A program made the position numbers and the translations under genes. From contig PHAE01000003.1 in the NCBI GenBank assembly GCA_002840285.1, positions 1 to 64,000 on the forward strand: a stretch of 64,000 bases of DNA. Direction: 5' to 3'. Below the pieces are notes generated by a model. The model did not search any database. It was not told the origin of the DNA and saw only the letters and a list, made by a program, of their open reading frames with translations. The stretch comes from Firmicutes bacterium HGW-Firmicutes-11 (GTDB lineage: Bacteria; Bacillota; Clostridia; Peptostreptococcales; Anaerovoracaceae). Shown here piece after piece: positions 44,165 through 52,678 of the stretch (position 1 is the stretch's first letter; each line of letters opens with the position of its first letter).

Positions 44165-45349
44165 CTATATCGGATATACTTCAACCAAATCTCCCGGTTC
44201 GATCTGTGTGTGCGGTTTCATCTCGAGAATGCCGTTGGTTTGCAGCAGAGTCAGGATCCTGCCAGATTGCTGATTCAAACCTTGGCAATATATTTTTTGT
44301 GTCTGGTCTTGGTGTTGCAGGACGACTCGGAGGAATCGCCGTTTTTTCGAAGCATTGCTATAGGAATCTCCTGCAATTGCCATGACAACCTTAAGATCGA
44401 GATCGGGACATCCAGACATCTTTACAAGAGCAGGTCTTGCCATCAGCTCGAAGGTTGTGGCCATCGCCATCGGATTTCCAGACAGTCCCAGAAGGATCTT
44501 TTCGTTTCTCACTCCGCAAAACATTGGAGATCCGGGCTTGACATCGACCCGGGAAAAGAGGATCTCAAATCCTGCGATTTCTCCCGACTGCTTGACCAAG
44601 TCCTTTTCTCCTACGGATACGCCGCCGGTCGAGATGATAAAGTCACATTCAGATGCTGCCAGATCAAGCGCTATTCTGATGTCTTCTTGCGTGTCACTGA
44701 CCCCGGAGTACAATCGCGGCAGCGCTCCCAATTCTATGATCCTGGAATACAAAAAATATAAATTGCTGTTGTAGATGTGCCCCGGTGCCAGATCGGTCCC
44801 CGGAGACTGCAGTTCGCTCCCGGTAGAAATGATGCCAACGACCGGCCTTTTGAAAACCGTTACGTCCCCCATGCCAAGGGCGGCAAGCACAGTGATTCCG
44901 CTAGCATTCAGCCGGTGCCCTTCTTTGAGTACCAGATGCCCCGCTTTGATGTCTTCCCCTTTGTAAACGTAATTATCAAATGGACGGTGGGTGATCACGA
45001 TCTTCACTTCGTCACCGATCCGTGTCACATCTTCCTGTCGGACGATACAATCTGCGCCGTTGGGAATTGGAGCGCCGGTCATGATCTGTATTGCTGTCCC
45101 CTCTGTCACTACTCTTTGGCTGACATCTCCCGCAAAGATTTTGTCTATCAAAGACAAAGTTCCCGGAAGATCACCGGCTCTCACCGCATAGCCATCCAAA
45201 GGAGACCGGTCGAAGGGAGGAAAGTCACAAATCGATGTTATGTCTTCGGCCAGCACTCTGCCCGGCGCATCAAAAAGCGGCACCATTTCCTTGCCGATTT
45301 CTTTGATTCGTTCCAACATCAATGCTCTGGCTTGCTCCAATACTACCAT
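44165..45349 (-). CDS. moeA: MoeA, molybdopterin molybdotransferase
   Basis: A 394-residue protein with FPPFDRSPLDGYAVRA, PIPNGADCIVRQED, STGSEL and STGGVSVGEKDL, all MoeA landmarks, and a C-terminal beta domain. It inserts molybdate into adenylated molybdopterin. With mobB it forms a unit just downstream of the molybdoenzyme/TRAP operon, consistent with serving that enzyme. Confidence 0.92.
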   Translation of the reverse strand: MVVLEQARALMLERIKEIGKEMVPLFDAPGRVLAEDITSICDFPPFDRSPLDGYAVRAGDLPGTLSLIDKIFAGDVSQRVVTEGTAIQIMTGAPIPNGADCIVRQEDVTRIGDEVKIVITHRPFDNYVYKGEDIKAGHLVLKEGHRLNASGITVLAALGMGDVTVFKRPVVGIISTGSELQSPGTDLAPGHIYNSNLYFLYSRIIELGALPRLYSGVSDTQEDIRIALDLAASECDFIISTGGVSVGEKDLVKQSGEIAGFEILFSRVDVKPGSPMFCGVRNEKILLGLSGNPMAMATTFELMARPALVKMSGCPDLDLKVVMAIAGDSYSNASKKRRFLRVVLQHQDQTQKIYCQGLNQQSGRILTLLQTNGILEMKPHTQIEPGDLVEVYPI

Positions 45350-45377
45350 ACGAATATTTCCACCTTTTCCAATGAAT

Positions 45378-45420
45378 AACCTCTTGACCGATGCATTTAT
45401 TTTACACCAATCAAGAGGTT
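45378..45420 (-). terminator. Hairpin after the TRAP binding-protein gene
   Basis: AACCTCTTGA pairs with TCAAGAGGTT around a 23-nt loop, in the gap between the TRAP operon end and moeA. The T run is poor, so partial read-through into moeA-mobB is possible. Confidence 0.5.
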
Positions 45421-45443
45421 TTCACAAACGTTCTTCTTTAAAT

Positions 45444-46553
45444 CTACAGGTCTTTCAGGTAAGGATTGACATCGGGGAATTCAGCATTCCACTTTTCTGC
45501 AAGTTGTTGGATCGTTTCGTAAACTTTCTCTGAATCGATGCCCTTTTCTTCCAGTGAGGCCAGGTGTTTATCCATGACCGGCGCAATGACTTCTTTCCAT
45601 TTTGCGATTTCATCTTCAGTCATATAGATGACTTCCACATCTTTGTTGGTTTTGTTCAGCGCGTATGCGGAAACGTTCAATTCGTTGAACAGCTCCAGCA
45701 AACCGTCGGGGCGGACTTGCAGCGCTTCCTGTGCTTTGGGGGACAGCTTGCTCCATGTGTCATGGTTGATCATGACGCCGAAGGACATATTATACATAAA
45801 CGGAGTTGCTGTAACGTAATTTCCATTGACCTCAAAATGTCTGTACCCTTCTAGTACTTCTCCGGAGATCAAACCTGCATTTGCAACGCCTCTCTGCAGT
45901 GCTTCATACCAGTCCGGTGTGGGCATCATGACAGGGGAAGCGCCAAGCAATGTCATTGCATCAACAGCTACGCCCGAGTTTACGAGAATGGACAGTCCCT
46001 TTAGATCATCCATAGTTCTAATCGGTTTTTGGCTTTGTATTTCTCCGGGGCCCGGGGAGAATCCGAACAGGAATTGAGTGTCCGCATGTTCTTCCGGCTG
46101 CAAAATACGCATAGCTTCATCAAAAGCACTTCCAGACGCCATTGCGTTGTTCCACTGGATCCCGGGAACCTGGAGAGTTTCGATGACCGGGAAACGGCCT
46201 CTCGTCAAAGCATAGGATACGACAGCCATATCGGAAATGCCTTGTACGACTCCTTCATAAGCTTCCCCAGCAGGAGTCAGGGTGCCGCCGGGATAGACTG
46301 TGATCTGGATCTCGCCGTCGGTGGCTTCCATCAGGTATTCATTCCACTGTGGGACGATAGTGGTAACGAATTTGTGGTTTGCTCCCCACATGGTGGACAG
46401 CGAAAGTTCGATGGTTTCTACCGGTGTCTCTTCGTCGGGTGTTTCCGGTGCTGCTGCGCCACCGCCGCAACCGGCGAATACGCCGATCACAAGGACGAGT
46501 ATCAACAGAACACTCAAGACTTTGAACTTACTGTTTGTTTTACTGAAATACAT
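45444..46553 (-). CDS. TRAP transporter substrate-binding protein (DctP), lipoprotein
   Basis: A 369-residue DctP-type protein. The start at 46553 gives a lipoprotein signal ending VIGVFAGCGG and has GAGGAGG upstream. ITVYPGGTLTPAGEAYEGVVQG is the family N-domain segment (about residues 87-108). Members bind carboxylates through a conserved Arg; here the usual position near DLKGLSILVNSG seems to lack it, hinting at a different ligand type. Last gene of the sigma-54 operon that starts at 52427. Confidence 0.85.
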   Translation of the reverse strand: MYFSKTNSKFKVLSVLLILVLVIGVFAGCGGGAAAPETPDEETPVETIELSLSTMWGANHKFVTTIVPQWNEYLMEATDGEIQITVYPGGTLTPAGEAYEGVVQGISDMAVVSYALTRGRFPVIETLQVPGIQWNNAMASGSAFDEAMRILQPEEHADTQFLFGFSPGPGEIQSQKPIRTMDDLKGLSILVNSGVAVDAMTLLGASPVMMPTPDWYEALQRGVANAGLISGEVLEGYRHFEVNGNYVTATPFMYNMSFGVMINHDTWSKLSPKAQEALQVRPDGLLELFNELNVSAYALNKTNKDVEVIYMTEDEIAKWKEVIAPVMDKHLASLEEKGIDSEKVYETIQQLAEKWNAEFPDVNPYLKDL

Positions 46554-46600
46554 TCTGATTCCTCCTCTTACATTGGGTGTAACTCTTTCTATTTGTTTAA

Positions 46601-46633
46601 ATGCTTTGCAATCAAGCAGTCGTCGCAAAGCAT
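46601..46633 (-). other. Hairpin between dctM and dctP
   Basis: ATGCTTTGC and GCAAAGCAT are perfect complements across a 15-nt loop, in the 102-bp gap ahead of the binding-protein gene. It may protect the dctP message from decay. Confidence 0.45.
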
Positions 46634-46655
46634 GGAAAACCTCTCGGGCTCTTGA

Positions 46656-47972
46656 TCAAGGACCTAAAAGCAAATTCGGCAAGAACGTAGCGATCTGCGG
46701 GAAGACGATGATCAGTAGAGTCAGGATAAATGCGGCGAGAAGAAATGGCATCACGCCACGGAAAATCGTCTCGATGGGAATGTCCTTCACAAGTCCCTTC
46801 ACAACGTATACATTGATTCCCACCGGTGGTGTGACTACGCCCATGGAAGACACCATCAAAATGAATACGCCAAACCAGATCGGATCGTTGCCCAGTTGCT
46901 CTACGATGACTGGATAGAAAATAGGGATCGTGAGCAGGATACAGGGGATCGTGTCAAGAAAGGTACCCAGCACCAGGTAGATCACCATCGTGATCAGTAT
47001 GATCACGATATTCGGCATTTCAAGGTTACCGACATAGGTAGCCAGCGCGAATGGGATGCGGCTCACTGCAACCAGCCGCCCGAAAATCGTAGCGCCGGCG
47101 ATCAAGAACATGATCATCGCTGTGGTTCTCGTTGTCGCTCGCAATGCCAGAGAGATGCCCTTCCAATCGATCTGCCTTCTTATAAGTGTGATGACCAAAA
47201 CACCTGCAGCACCGATCGCTCCTGCTTCTGTCGGAGTAAACCAACCAGCGAACAACCCTCCCAAGGAAACCACAAATACGATCCCAACTTCCAAAAGTCC
47301 TTCGGCTTCGATTTTTTCTTTTTTATACTCTCCCGTCTCTGTAAGCTGGATCGGTGCCAGCTCCGGGTTTCGTTTTACAAGGATCCAAATCGTAATGATA
47401 TAAAAAAGTGCAAGCAACAGGCCGGGGATGATTCCTGACAGGAAGAGCCGGGACACTGATATCTGTGTCGAGGTGCCATAAATGATAAATATGACGCTTG
47501 GTGGGATCATAGCGCCGATCGCGCCGGAAGCCGCAATGCTTCCGGTAGACAAAGTATCTTTGTATTTGTATTTACGCATCTCCGGAATGGCGATGGATCC
47601 GATGGTTGCCGTCGTGGCAGGATTGGAACCACAAACCGCTCCGAATACGACACAGGCCAGAACGCTTGACATTGCAAGGCCGCCGGGCACACGGCCCATG
47701 ATCCGGTACGCAACCGAATAAAGCTTCTGCCCCAACCCGGCATAATACGCTAAAAATCCCATCATGACAAACATAGCGACCACACTTAACGTGTAGGAAG
47801 CGAAGGTATTGTAAAAGTCCGAAGCGATCAATCGGAACGCCGCATTTGGAGTATTCAGATATGAGAATCCAACGACTCCAACCAAACCTAACGAAACCGC
47901 GATGGGCATCCGGAGAAGCATCAGGATCAGGAAGGCGACGACTGCTAAAATTCCTACTGCTGTTGGGCTCAT
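46656..47972 (-). CDS. TRAP transporter large permease (DctM)
   Basis: A 438-residue membrane protein with about 12-13 hydrophobic segments. The family features GSNPATTATIGSIAIPEM and SGAIGAMIPPSVIFIIYG are clear, as is PVGINVYVVKG near the C-terminus. It carries the sodium-coupled transport path. The gene follows dctQ by 1 bp. Fifth gene of the molybdoenzyme operon. Confidence 0.9.
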   Translation of the reverse strand: MSPTAVGILAVVAFLILMLLRMPIAVSLGLVGVVGFSYLNTPNAAFRLIASDFYNTFASYTLSVVAMFVMMGFLAYYAGLGQKLYSVAYRIMGRVPGGLAMSSVLACVVFGAVCGSNPATTATIGSIAIPEMRKYKYKDTLSTGSIAASGAIGAMIPPSVIFIIYGTSTQISVSRLFLSGIIPGLLLALFYIITIWILVKRNPELAPIQLTETGEYKKEKIEAEGLLEVGIVFVVSLGGLFAGWFTPTEAGAIGAAGVLVITLIRRQIDWKGISLALRATTRTTAMIMFLIAGATIFGRLVAVSRIPFALATYVGNLEMPNIVIILITMVIYLVLGTFLDTIPCILLTIPIFYPVIVEQLGNDPIWFGVFILMVSSMGVVTPPVGINVYVVKGLVKDIPIETIFRGVMPFLLAAFILTLLIIVFPQIATFLPNLLLGP

Positions 47973-47973
47973 T

Positions 47974-48456
47974 TTAGTTCTCCTTCCTGTATACTTCTAC
48001 GACCTTGAACACCGCCACTAAAAAGTACATGATAAATCCAAACGCTATGATGTACAGGAATGGATAATAAGGCACGCCTAGCGTTGGTGTAACTCTGCCG
48101 CTTATAAGAACCGAGGTGCCGTACTGGAATACCATATATCCAGCCAATCCTAAAAAGCCCAATGTCAGTACATGAACGAAGGCCGAAATCACCTTCTTGA
48201 TCTTTTGTGGTAAGTACTCAAAGACAAAATCCACAGATATGTGCTCATCCAGGACCGCACAATATGCGATCGTCAGCCCGATTCCCACTGCAGTGAAGAT
48301 TTCTACGAATTCGATGGTTCCCAGGATCGGCTTGGAAAACACCGTTCGCATGATGACGTTGGCTACGACAAGGATCATGAGTGCAAAATAGAAGTACCCC
48401 CCGATCAGATCCAGTCCTCGGCTGAACCTTGTCACAACTTTGCTAATGTTGTTCAT
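47974..48456 (-). CDS. TRAP transporter small permease (DctQ)
   Basis: A 160-residue, four-segment membrane protein with the DctQ pattern NVIMRTVFSKPILGTIEFVE and DEHISVDFVFEYLP. It pairs with DctM. It begins 33 bp after the ferredoxin-like subunit gene, so transporter and enzyme genes appear to share one message. Confidence 0.88.
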   Translation of the reverse strand: MNNISKVVTRFSRGLDLIGGYFYFALMILVVANVIMRTVFSKPILGTIEFVEIFTAVGIGLTIAYCAVLDEHISVDFVFEYLPQKIKKVISAFVHVLTLGFLGLAGYMVFQYGTSVLISGRVTPTLGVPYYPFLYIIAFGFIMYFLVAVFKVVEVYRKEN

Positions 48457-48489
48457 TTCTAATCCTCTCTTTCAGAAGCATGGTTGCTA

Positions 48490-48999
48490 TTACTTTTTTT
48501 CCCAAAGTTTTCTCAGCATTTTTTCTTTTTTCATCTTTTCTATGTTTTCCGTCGTGTCATATTTCAGCGCTCTTGTCGGACAGACTCTGACACAGGCCGG
48601 CAGCATACCACTTTCGATCCTCGCAATGCACCCTTGGCATTTCTTTATTTTACCGTCAGGGCCAAACTTGGGAGCTCCGTAAGGACAATTCATGATGCAA
48701 CTGTGGCAACCGATGCAAAGATCCGGCTCGATGACGGTGAGATTGGTCTCCGGATCTTTGGAGAGTCCTCCCGTGGGACAACCGACAACGCAGGGCGCGT
48801 CGGCGCAATGCATGCAAGCCAGGGAGACATATCCGATCTGTCCGGTGACCGAGTACTTTGAGCGAATGACGGATACGTCGCGAAACCGATCCTCATGTTC
48901 GATGTCGATGTCGTTTTGGTCCATGCATGCCACAACACAAGCAAAACAGCCGACGCAACGCTCCAAATCGAGGTCGATGATTTTGACGTCTTTTTTCAT
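48490..48999 (-). CDS. Four-cluster [4Fe-4S] ferredoxin-like subunit
   Basis: A 169-residue electron-transfer protein of the DmsB/HycB kind with four Cys sets: CVGCFACVVAC, CMHCADAPCVVGC, CIGCHSCIMNC and CQGC...CVRVC. No signal or membrane segment. It would carry electrons between the flavoprotein (51147-52427) and the molybdenum subunit (49001-51142). The ATG at 48999 is nearly adjacent to the preceding stop. Confidence 0.85.
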   Translation of the reverse strand: MKKDVKIIDLDLERCVGCFACVVACMDQNDIDIEHEDRFRDVSVIRSKYSVTGQIGYVSLACMHCADAPCVVGCPTGGLSKDPETNLTVIEPDLCIGCHSCIMNCPYGAPKFGPDGKIKKCQGCIARIESGMLPACVRVCPTRALKYDTTENIEKMKKEKMLRKLWEKK

Positions 49000-49000
49000 A

Positions 49001-51142
49001 CTAATTACCTGCCTTTTCAATGTTGCCCAGGAACGCCTTAAAACCGGGGAACCCTGATATTGGGTCGATATAGTAGGCTTCGATCAGGGTGTTCACGTCT
49101 GCATCCGTGTATCCGTGAGAGATCGAAACGACCCCCGGCAATATCATTTCACTGATATTTGCCTTGACCTTAACAGAACCTTTCGGTGTCGATATCACGA
49201 TATCGTCATCTTGCTGGATCTGCAATCTATCTGCATCCTCAACGTTGATGTCGGCGCTGGAATTCGGCCGGAGGCTTTTCGTCCAAGGTAACCGAAACGT
49301 TCTTGAATGAACGTACATCGGCAATCGGGATCCGGTATTGATGATGAAGGGGTACTTCACCGCCACCTCCGGCATGGCCGCAGCACTGCTGTCAGAAGGC
49401 TTATACACCGGGAGCGGATCAAAGCCGTAGTCCGCCTGATATTGCCGCAATAGTTCAGAGGTAAACTCTGCTTTTCCTGATAGGGTATGGAACCCCTCTG
49501 TCAGATACTTCTTATAGCGGACCGGGTCTTTCGGCGCCATCGTTCCACTGGGATGCTTCTTCAACTCTTCCACGGTCATTCCACTAGGTCCAATGATCCA
49601 GTCGATGTTCGCCTCATATCCCTTTTGCATCAAGTCGTCGTCGATGTCCAGGCGCTTAGCGAGCTCGAATATGACATCCGCATCGGACTTGGATTCGAAG
49701 AGGGGTTTGATGGCCGGTTGTGTGTATATGATGTAGCCATTGTTGTAACTCTTGAGTTCGCTTCTCTCCACCGATGTGCAGACTGGCAAAACAATGTCGG
49801 CATACTTGCAGGTATCAGTGAAAAAGATATCGGTGGTAACAAAGAACTCCAGTTTCTTCAAGGCATTCAACATGTTCTCCGAATCAGGCCACATGCGGTG
49901 GTTGATACCAAAAGCAAGCATGTGTGTGATCGGATATGGCTCACCTGACAGTATTTGCTTCGGCATCAGTATCGCCTGGGCTTCATCAGTTAGTTCTTTC
50001 CAGATCGGGAGCTCTTTTTCACCGATTCGTTCCTTCATTTCGCTCCAGGGCTTCGGTGTGATGTATTCCTGATTGCACGTTGGAAATCCGGATGGAGATT
50101 CCAGCCAGACACTTCCCTTTACCAGATTGCCTCCCATGACATCGAAATTCCCAGTCAATCCGACCAACAACATAGCTGCCCTGTAGTTCTGGACGCCGTT
50201 GGTGTGATGTACCACCGGTGATGCGCTGGGCATGAAGGCCGCAGGCTTCACTGTGCTGTAAAGTCTGGCCGCTTCGATGATTTTCTCTTTCGGGACCTTC
50301 GTTATTTCCTCTGCCCGCTCCGGTGTAAATTGTTGAATATAGGCCTTATATTCATCAAAGCCATGAAAATGATCATCTACAAACTCCTTATCATACAACC
50401 CTTCGTTGATGATCACGTTTCCCATGGCAAGGGCAAGCGCTCCATCGGTTCCCGGAAGCAATTGCAAATGGATGTCCGCCAGATTTGCCAAAGGTGTTTT
50501 TCGCGGATCGACAACGATCATCTTCATCCCGCTGTCTTTTTTGTCCATCAGGATCTCCGCCTGCGTCGTGTTGGTGTACATGGGATTGCTGCTCCACACC
50601 AACAGGCAGTTGGTGTTGCCGATGTCCGGCATAGTTGGCGCTCCGTAGTTGAGCTTCCATGCCATTGCCATCGCCTTGAAGCAGGTGCTGGACTCGGAAC
50701 AGTAGTTGGGAGTTCCATAGGTATGAGCAAGTCTCTGTACAAAGGGACGCATCCACTTGGTATATCCAACGAAGAAAGCAGCCTTTTCCGGCTCTCCTTC
50801 CTTCTTCAGACGATTGAACTTCTCGGCGATGATCGAATAAGCTTCTTCCCAGGAGATCGCGACAAATTCATCGGAACCTTTCGGGCCGACTCTCTTCAGT
50901 GGTGTTTTGATCCGGTCCGGATGGTAGACGTACTGCCTCGTGGAAGCTCCCTTTGAGCATAAGGTGCCTCTGCTATTTTTATGCTCGAGCATCCCTTCCA
51001 CCTTAACGATCTCTCCATCCTTGATATAAAGGTCAAGTCCACAATGTGAATGGGGATTGCAGATCGAACAAATCGATTTTTTCACTTCGATTCCCGTGAT
51101 TTCTCCGGGGATCTTGCCCTTTTTCAGTTGTTCTTTCAGCAT
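49001..51142 (-). CDS. Cytoplasmic molybdopterin oxidoreductase (DMSO-reductase family)
   Basis: A 713-residue bis-MGD enzyme. The N-terminal [4Fe-4S] motif is CSICNPHSHC...LCSKG, with spacing C-x2-C-x5-C rather than the common C-x2-C-x3-C. The probable Mo-ligand region is YCSESSTCFKAMAMAW (about 145-160). MGD-binding segments include VWSSNP, VVDPRKT and LLPGTDGALALAMGN, and the C-terminal domain ends with NTGSRLPMYVHSRTFRLPW. No Tat signal, so it works in the cytoplasm. It fits no characterised subgroup that I can name with confidence; with a flavoprotein and ferredoxin subunit it is probably an NAD(P)H-linked reductase or dehydrogenase of the TRAP substrate. Confidence 0.82.
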   Translation of the reverse strand: MLKEQLKKGKIPGEITGIEVKKSICSICNPHSHCGLDLYIKDGEIVKVEGMLEHKNSRGTLCSKGASTRQYVYHPDRIKTPLKRVGPKGSDEFVAISWEEAYSIIAEKFNRLKKEGEPEKAAFFVGYTKWMRPFVQRLAHTYGTPNYCSESSTCFKAMAMAWKLNYGAPTMPDIGNTNCLLVWSSNPMYTNTTQAEILMDKKDSGMKMIVVDPRKTPLANLADIHLQLLPGTDGALALAMGNVIINEGLYDKEFVDDHFHGFDEYKAYIQQFTPERAEEITKVPKEKIIEAARLYSTVKPAAFMPSASPVVHHTNGVQNYRAAMLLVGLTGNFDVMGGNLVKGSVWLESPSGFPTCNQEYITPKPWSEMKERIGEKELPIWKELTDEAQAILMPKQILSGEPYPITHMLAFGINHRMWPDSENMLNALKKLEFFVTTDIFFTDTCKYADIVLPVCTSVERSELKSYNNGYIIYTQPAIKPLFESKSDADVIFELAKRLDIDDDLMQKGYEANIDWIIGPSGMTVEELKKHPSGTMAPKDPVRYKKYLTEGFHTLSGKAEFTSELLRQYQADYGFDPLPVYKPSDSSAAAMPEVAVKYPFIINTGSRLPMYVHSRTFRLPWTKSLRPNSSADINVEDADRLQIQQDDDIVISTPKGSVKVKANISEMILPGVVSISHGYTDADVNTLIEAYYIDPISGFPGFKAFLGNIEKAGN

Positions 51143-51146
51143 GCCG

Positions 51147-52427
51147 TTACCTCATTTCCAGGAATTTCTTTTCCAACCGGGGATATTTATTGTACATTTT
51201 GTTCATGGCCAGATTATCATTGGCCAAGGCCGAAAGGTCTGCCGTTGGTTTTGTGACCAGTCCTTTCACTATGAAATTCTTCAACAGACCGGAGATTTCA
51301 GGGATATTCAAAAGGTTGATGCCGATCAGTTTTTTATCTTTCCAGACAAAGCAGGCATATCTGTTGTTTTCTTCGTCGATCTCCTCATACATGTCGTCTC
51401 CGTTCAGTATGTTTCCTATACCGATAAAATCGTGCTCGAGGAAATGGGTTATGTTGTGAGGCAGCGTTCCGTGATATTTCATACGCTTTCCAGCCATGTT
51501 CATACCTGCGGTCCTGCCCTGGTATCTGCCATTGGACCAAAGTCCAATGATGCGTTGTTCACCGGTCATGATGTCCCTGCCCTGAGCCACATCGCCTGCC
51601 GCGTAAAGATCCGGGCAACTGGTTTCCATATATTCGTTGACGATGATCCCCCGGTCCAGCTCGACCTGTTCCGGATCCAGGAACGACATGTTGGATTTTA
51701 CTCCCGCGCACATGATGATGCAGTCCGCCGTTTCGCAAGGACCCTCATCTGTAAAATAAGCAGTCACTTTATTGTCGTCTTCCTCGATCCGTTCCACAGC
51801 AGTTCCAAACCGTAGTCTGACATCCTTTTTCTCCAAAATATCCTGGATCAGCAGTGAGCAATTTTTATGTGCGATCATGGGGAATATATACTTTGCAAAA
51901 TCCACGAGACATACGTCAAAGCCTTTATCGATCAACGCTTCTACTGCCTTGATGCCCACCATGGATGCGCCTACGACCAAAACCTTCTTCTTTTCTCCGT
52001 TCAACAGTTTGCGAAAGCGAACTGCATCGTCGATGGTACGGAGGGTATAAACATAGTCGGATATATTATGAAACGACGGTGGAATGACAGGGGAGGATCC
52101 GGTGGCCACAAGGCACTTGTCATAATAGACTTTGAATCCCTTGGCCGTCTCTACACTTTTCTCCTCGGCATCCAGGTTCACGACGGGAGACCCGAGATAG
52201 AGCTTCACATCATGCTCTTGGTAAAAATCGAGGTTGTTTCCATAGGGAAACATCATGTCATAATCGATCTTGCCAGAGGCAAAATAAGTTACAAGCATTG
52301 GATTATACGACGGTTGGAGCAAATCGGAAACAAGACAGATCGATCCCTTGTATCCATTCTCTCTCGCAGCCTTGATACCTTCCATTGCCGCGCAACCATT
52401 TCCTACAACAACATAATTTCCGGTCAT
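51147..52427 (-). CDS. FAD/NAD(P)-dependent oxidoreductase subunit
   Basis: A 426-residue pyridine-nucleotide disulfide-reductase-fold flavoprotein of the rubredoxin-reductase/NirB type. The ATG at 52427 follows CAGGAGGT. FAD motif VVVGNGCAAMEGIKAA, NAD motif VVGASMVGIKAVEAL, and second FAD motif LYAAGDVAQG are visible; there is no redox-active CxxC pair. First gene of the operon, 4 bp ahead of the molybdenum subunit, so it likely links NAD(P)H to the enzyme. Confidence 0.8.
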   Translation of the reverse strand: MTGNYVVVGNGCAAMEGIKAARENGYKGSICLVSDLLQPSYNPMLVTYFASGKIDYDMMFPYGNNLDFYQEHDVKLYLGSPVVNLDAEEKSVETAKGFKVYYDKCLVATGSSPVIPPSFHNISDYVYTLRTIDDAVRFRKLLNGEKKKVLVVGASMVGIKAVEALIDKGFDVCLVDFAKYIFPMIAHKNCSLLIQDILEKKDVRLRFGTAVERIEEDDNKVTAYFTDEGPCETADCIIMCAGVKSNMSFLDPEQVELDRGIIVNEYMETSCPDLYAAGDVAQGRDIMTGEQRIIGLWSNGRYQGRTAGMNMAGKRMKYHGTLPHNITHFLEHDFIGIGNILNGDDMYEEIDEENNRYACFVWKDKKLIGINLLNIPEISGLLKNFIVKGLVTKPTADLSALANDNLAMNKMYNKYPRLEKKFLEMR

Positions 52428-52491
52428 ACAGTACCTCCTGACCTGTGCGCCAACCTTCACACCAGGCATGCTGGTCTCTCCTATTATGTTA

Positions 52492-52508
52492 AGCAATTAT
52501 CATGCCAT
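52492..52508 (-). promoter_or_regulatory. sigma-54 (-24/-12) promoter of the molybdoenzyme/TRAP operon
   Basis: The minus strand reads TGGCATGATAATTGCT with GG (52506-52505) and GC (52494-52493) 10 nt apart. It lies 65-81 bp upstream of the flavoprotein ATG. Confidence 0.88.
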
Positions 52509-52584
52509 CACGGACTTTCAATCTTCTTACGGGTTTATGCCGGAATCCATAGGTTATATTGCTCATTTTGTTGACACTTGCACT

Positions 52585-52602
52585 GCACATATGTGCTATA
52601 AT
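52585..52602 (+). promoter_or_regulatory. Palindrome and extended -10 promoter of the third activator gene
   Basis: GCACATATGTGC (52585-52596) is a perfect 12-bp palindrome running straight into TATAAT (52597-52602), making TGCTATAAT, an extended -10. The palindrome is also about 80 bp upstream of the divergent sigma-54 promoter, so one bound activator could both activate the operon and repress itself. Inference. Confidence 0.5.
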
Positions 52603-52678
52603 TGAACATGTACGAATCGATAATAAATTTTTGATTGCAGAATTCTTGACAAGATCGCATCAATGCTGGAGGTGTTTC

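Noticed and set aside
46656..46700. A terminator-like stretch at the dctM 3' end
   Set aside because: No paired arms with a T run; only the nearby 9-bp hairpin at 46601-46633 is real.
52571..52602. TTGACA with TATAAT as a full sigma-70 promoter for the third activator
   Set aside because: The spacer is 20 nt, too long; I call only the extended -10.
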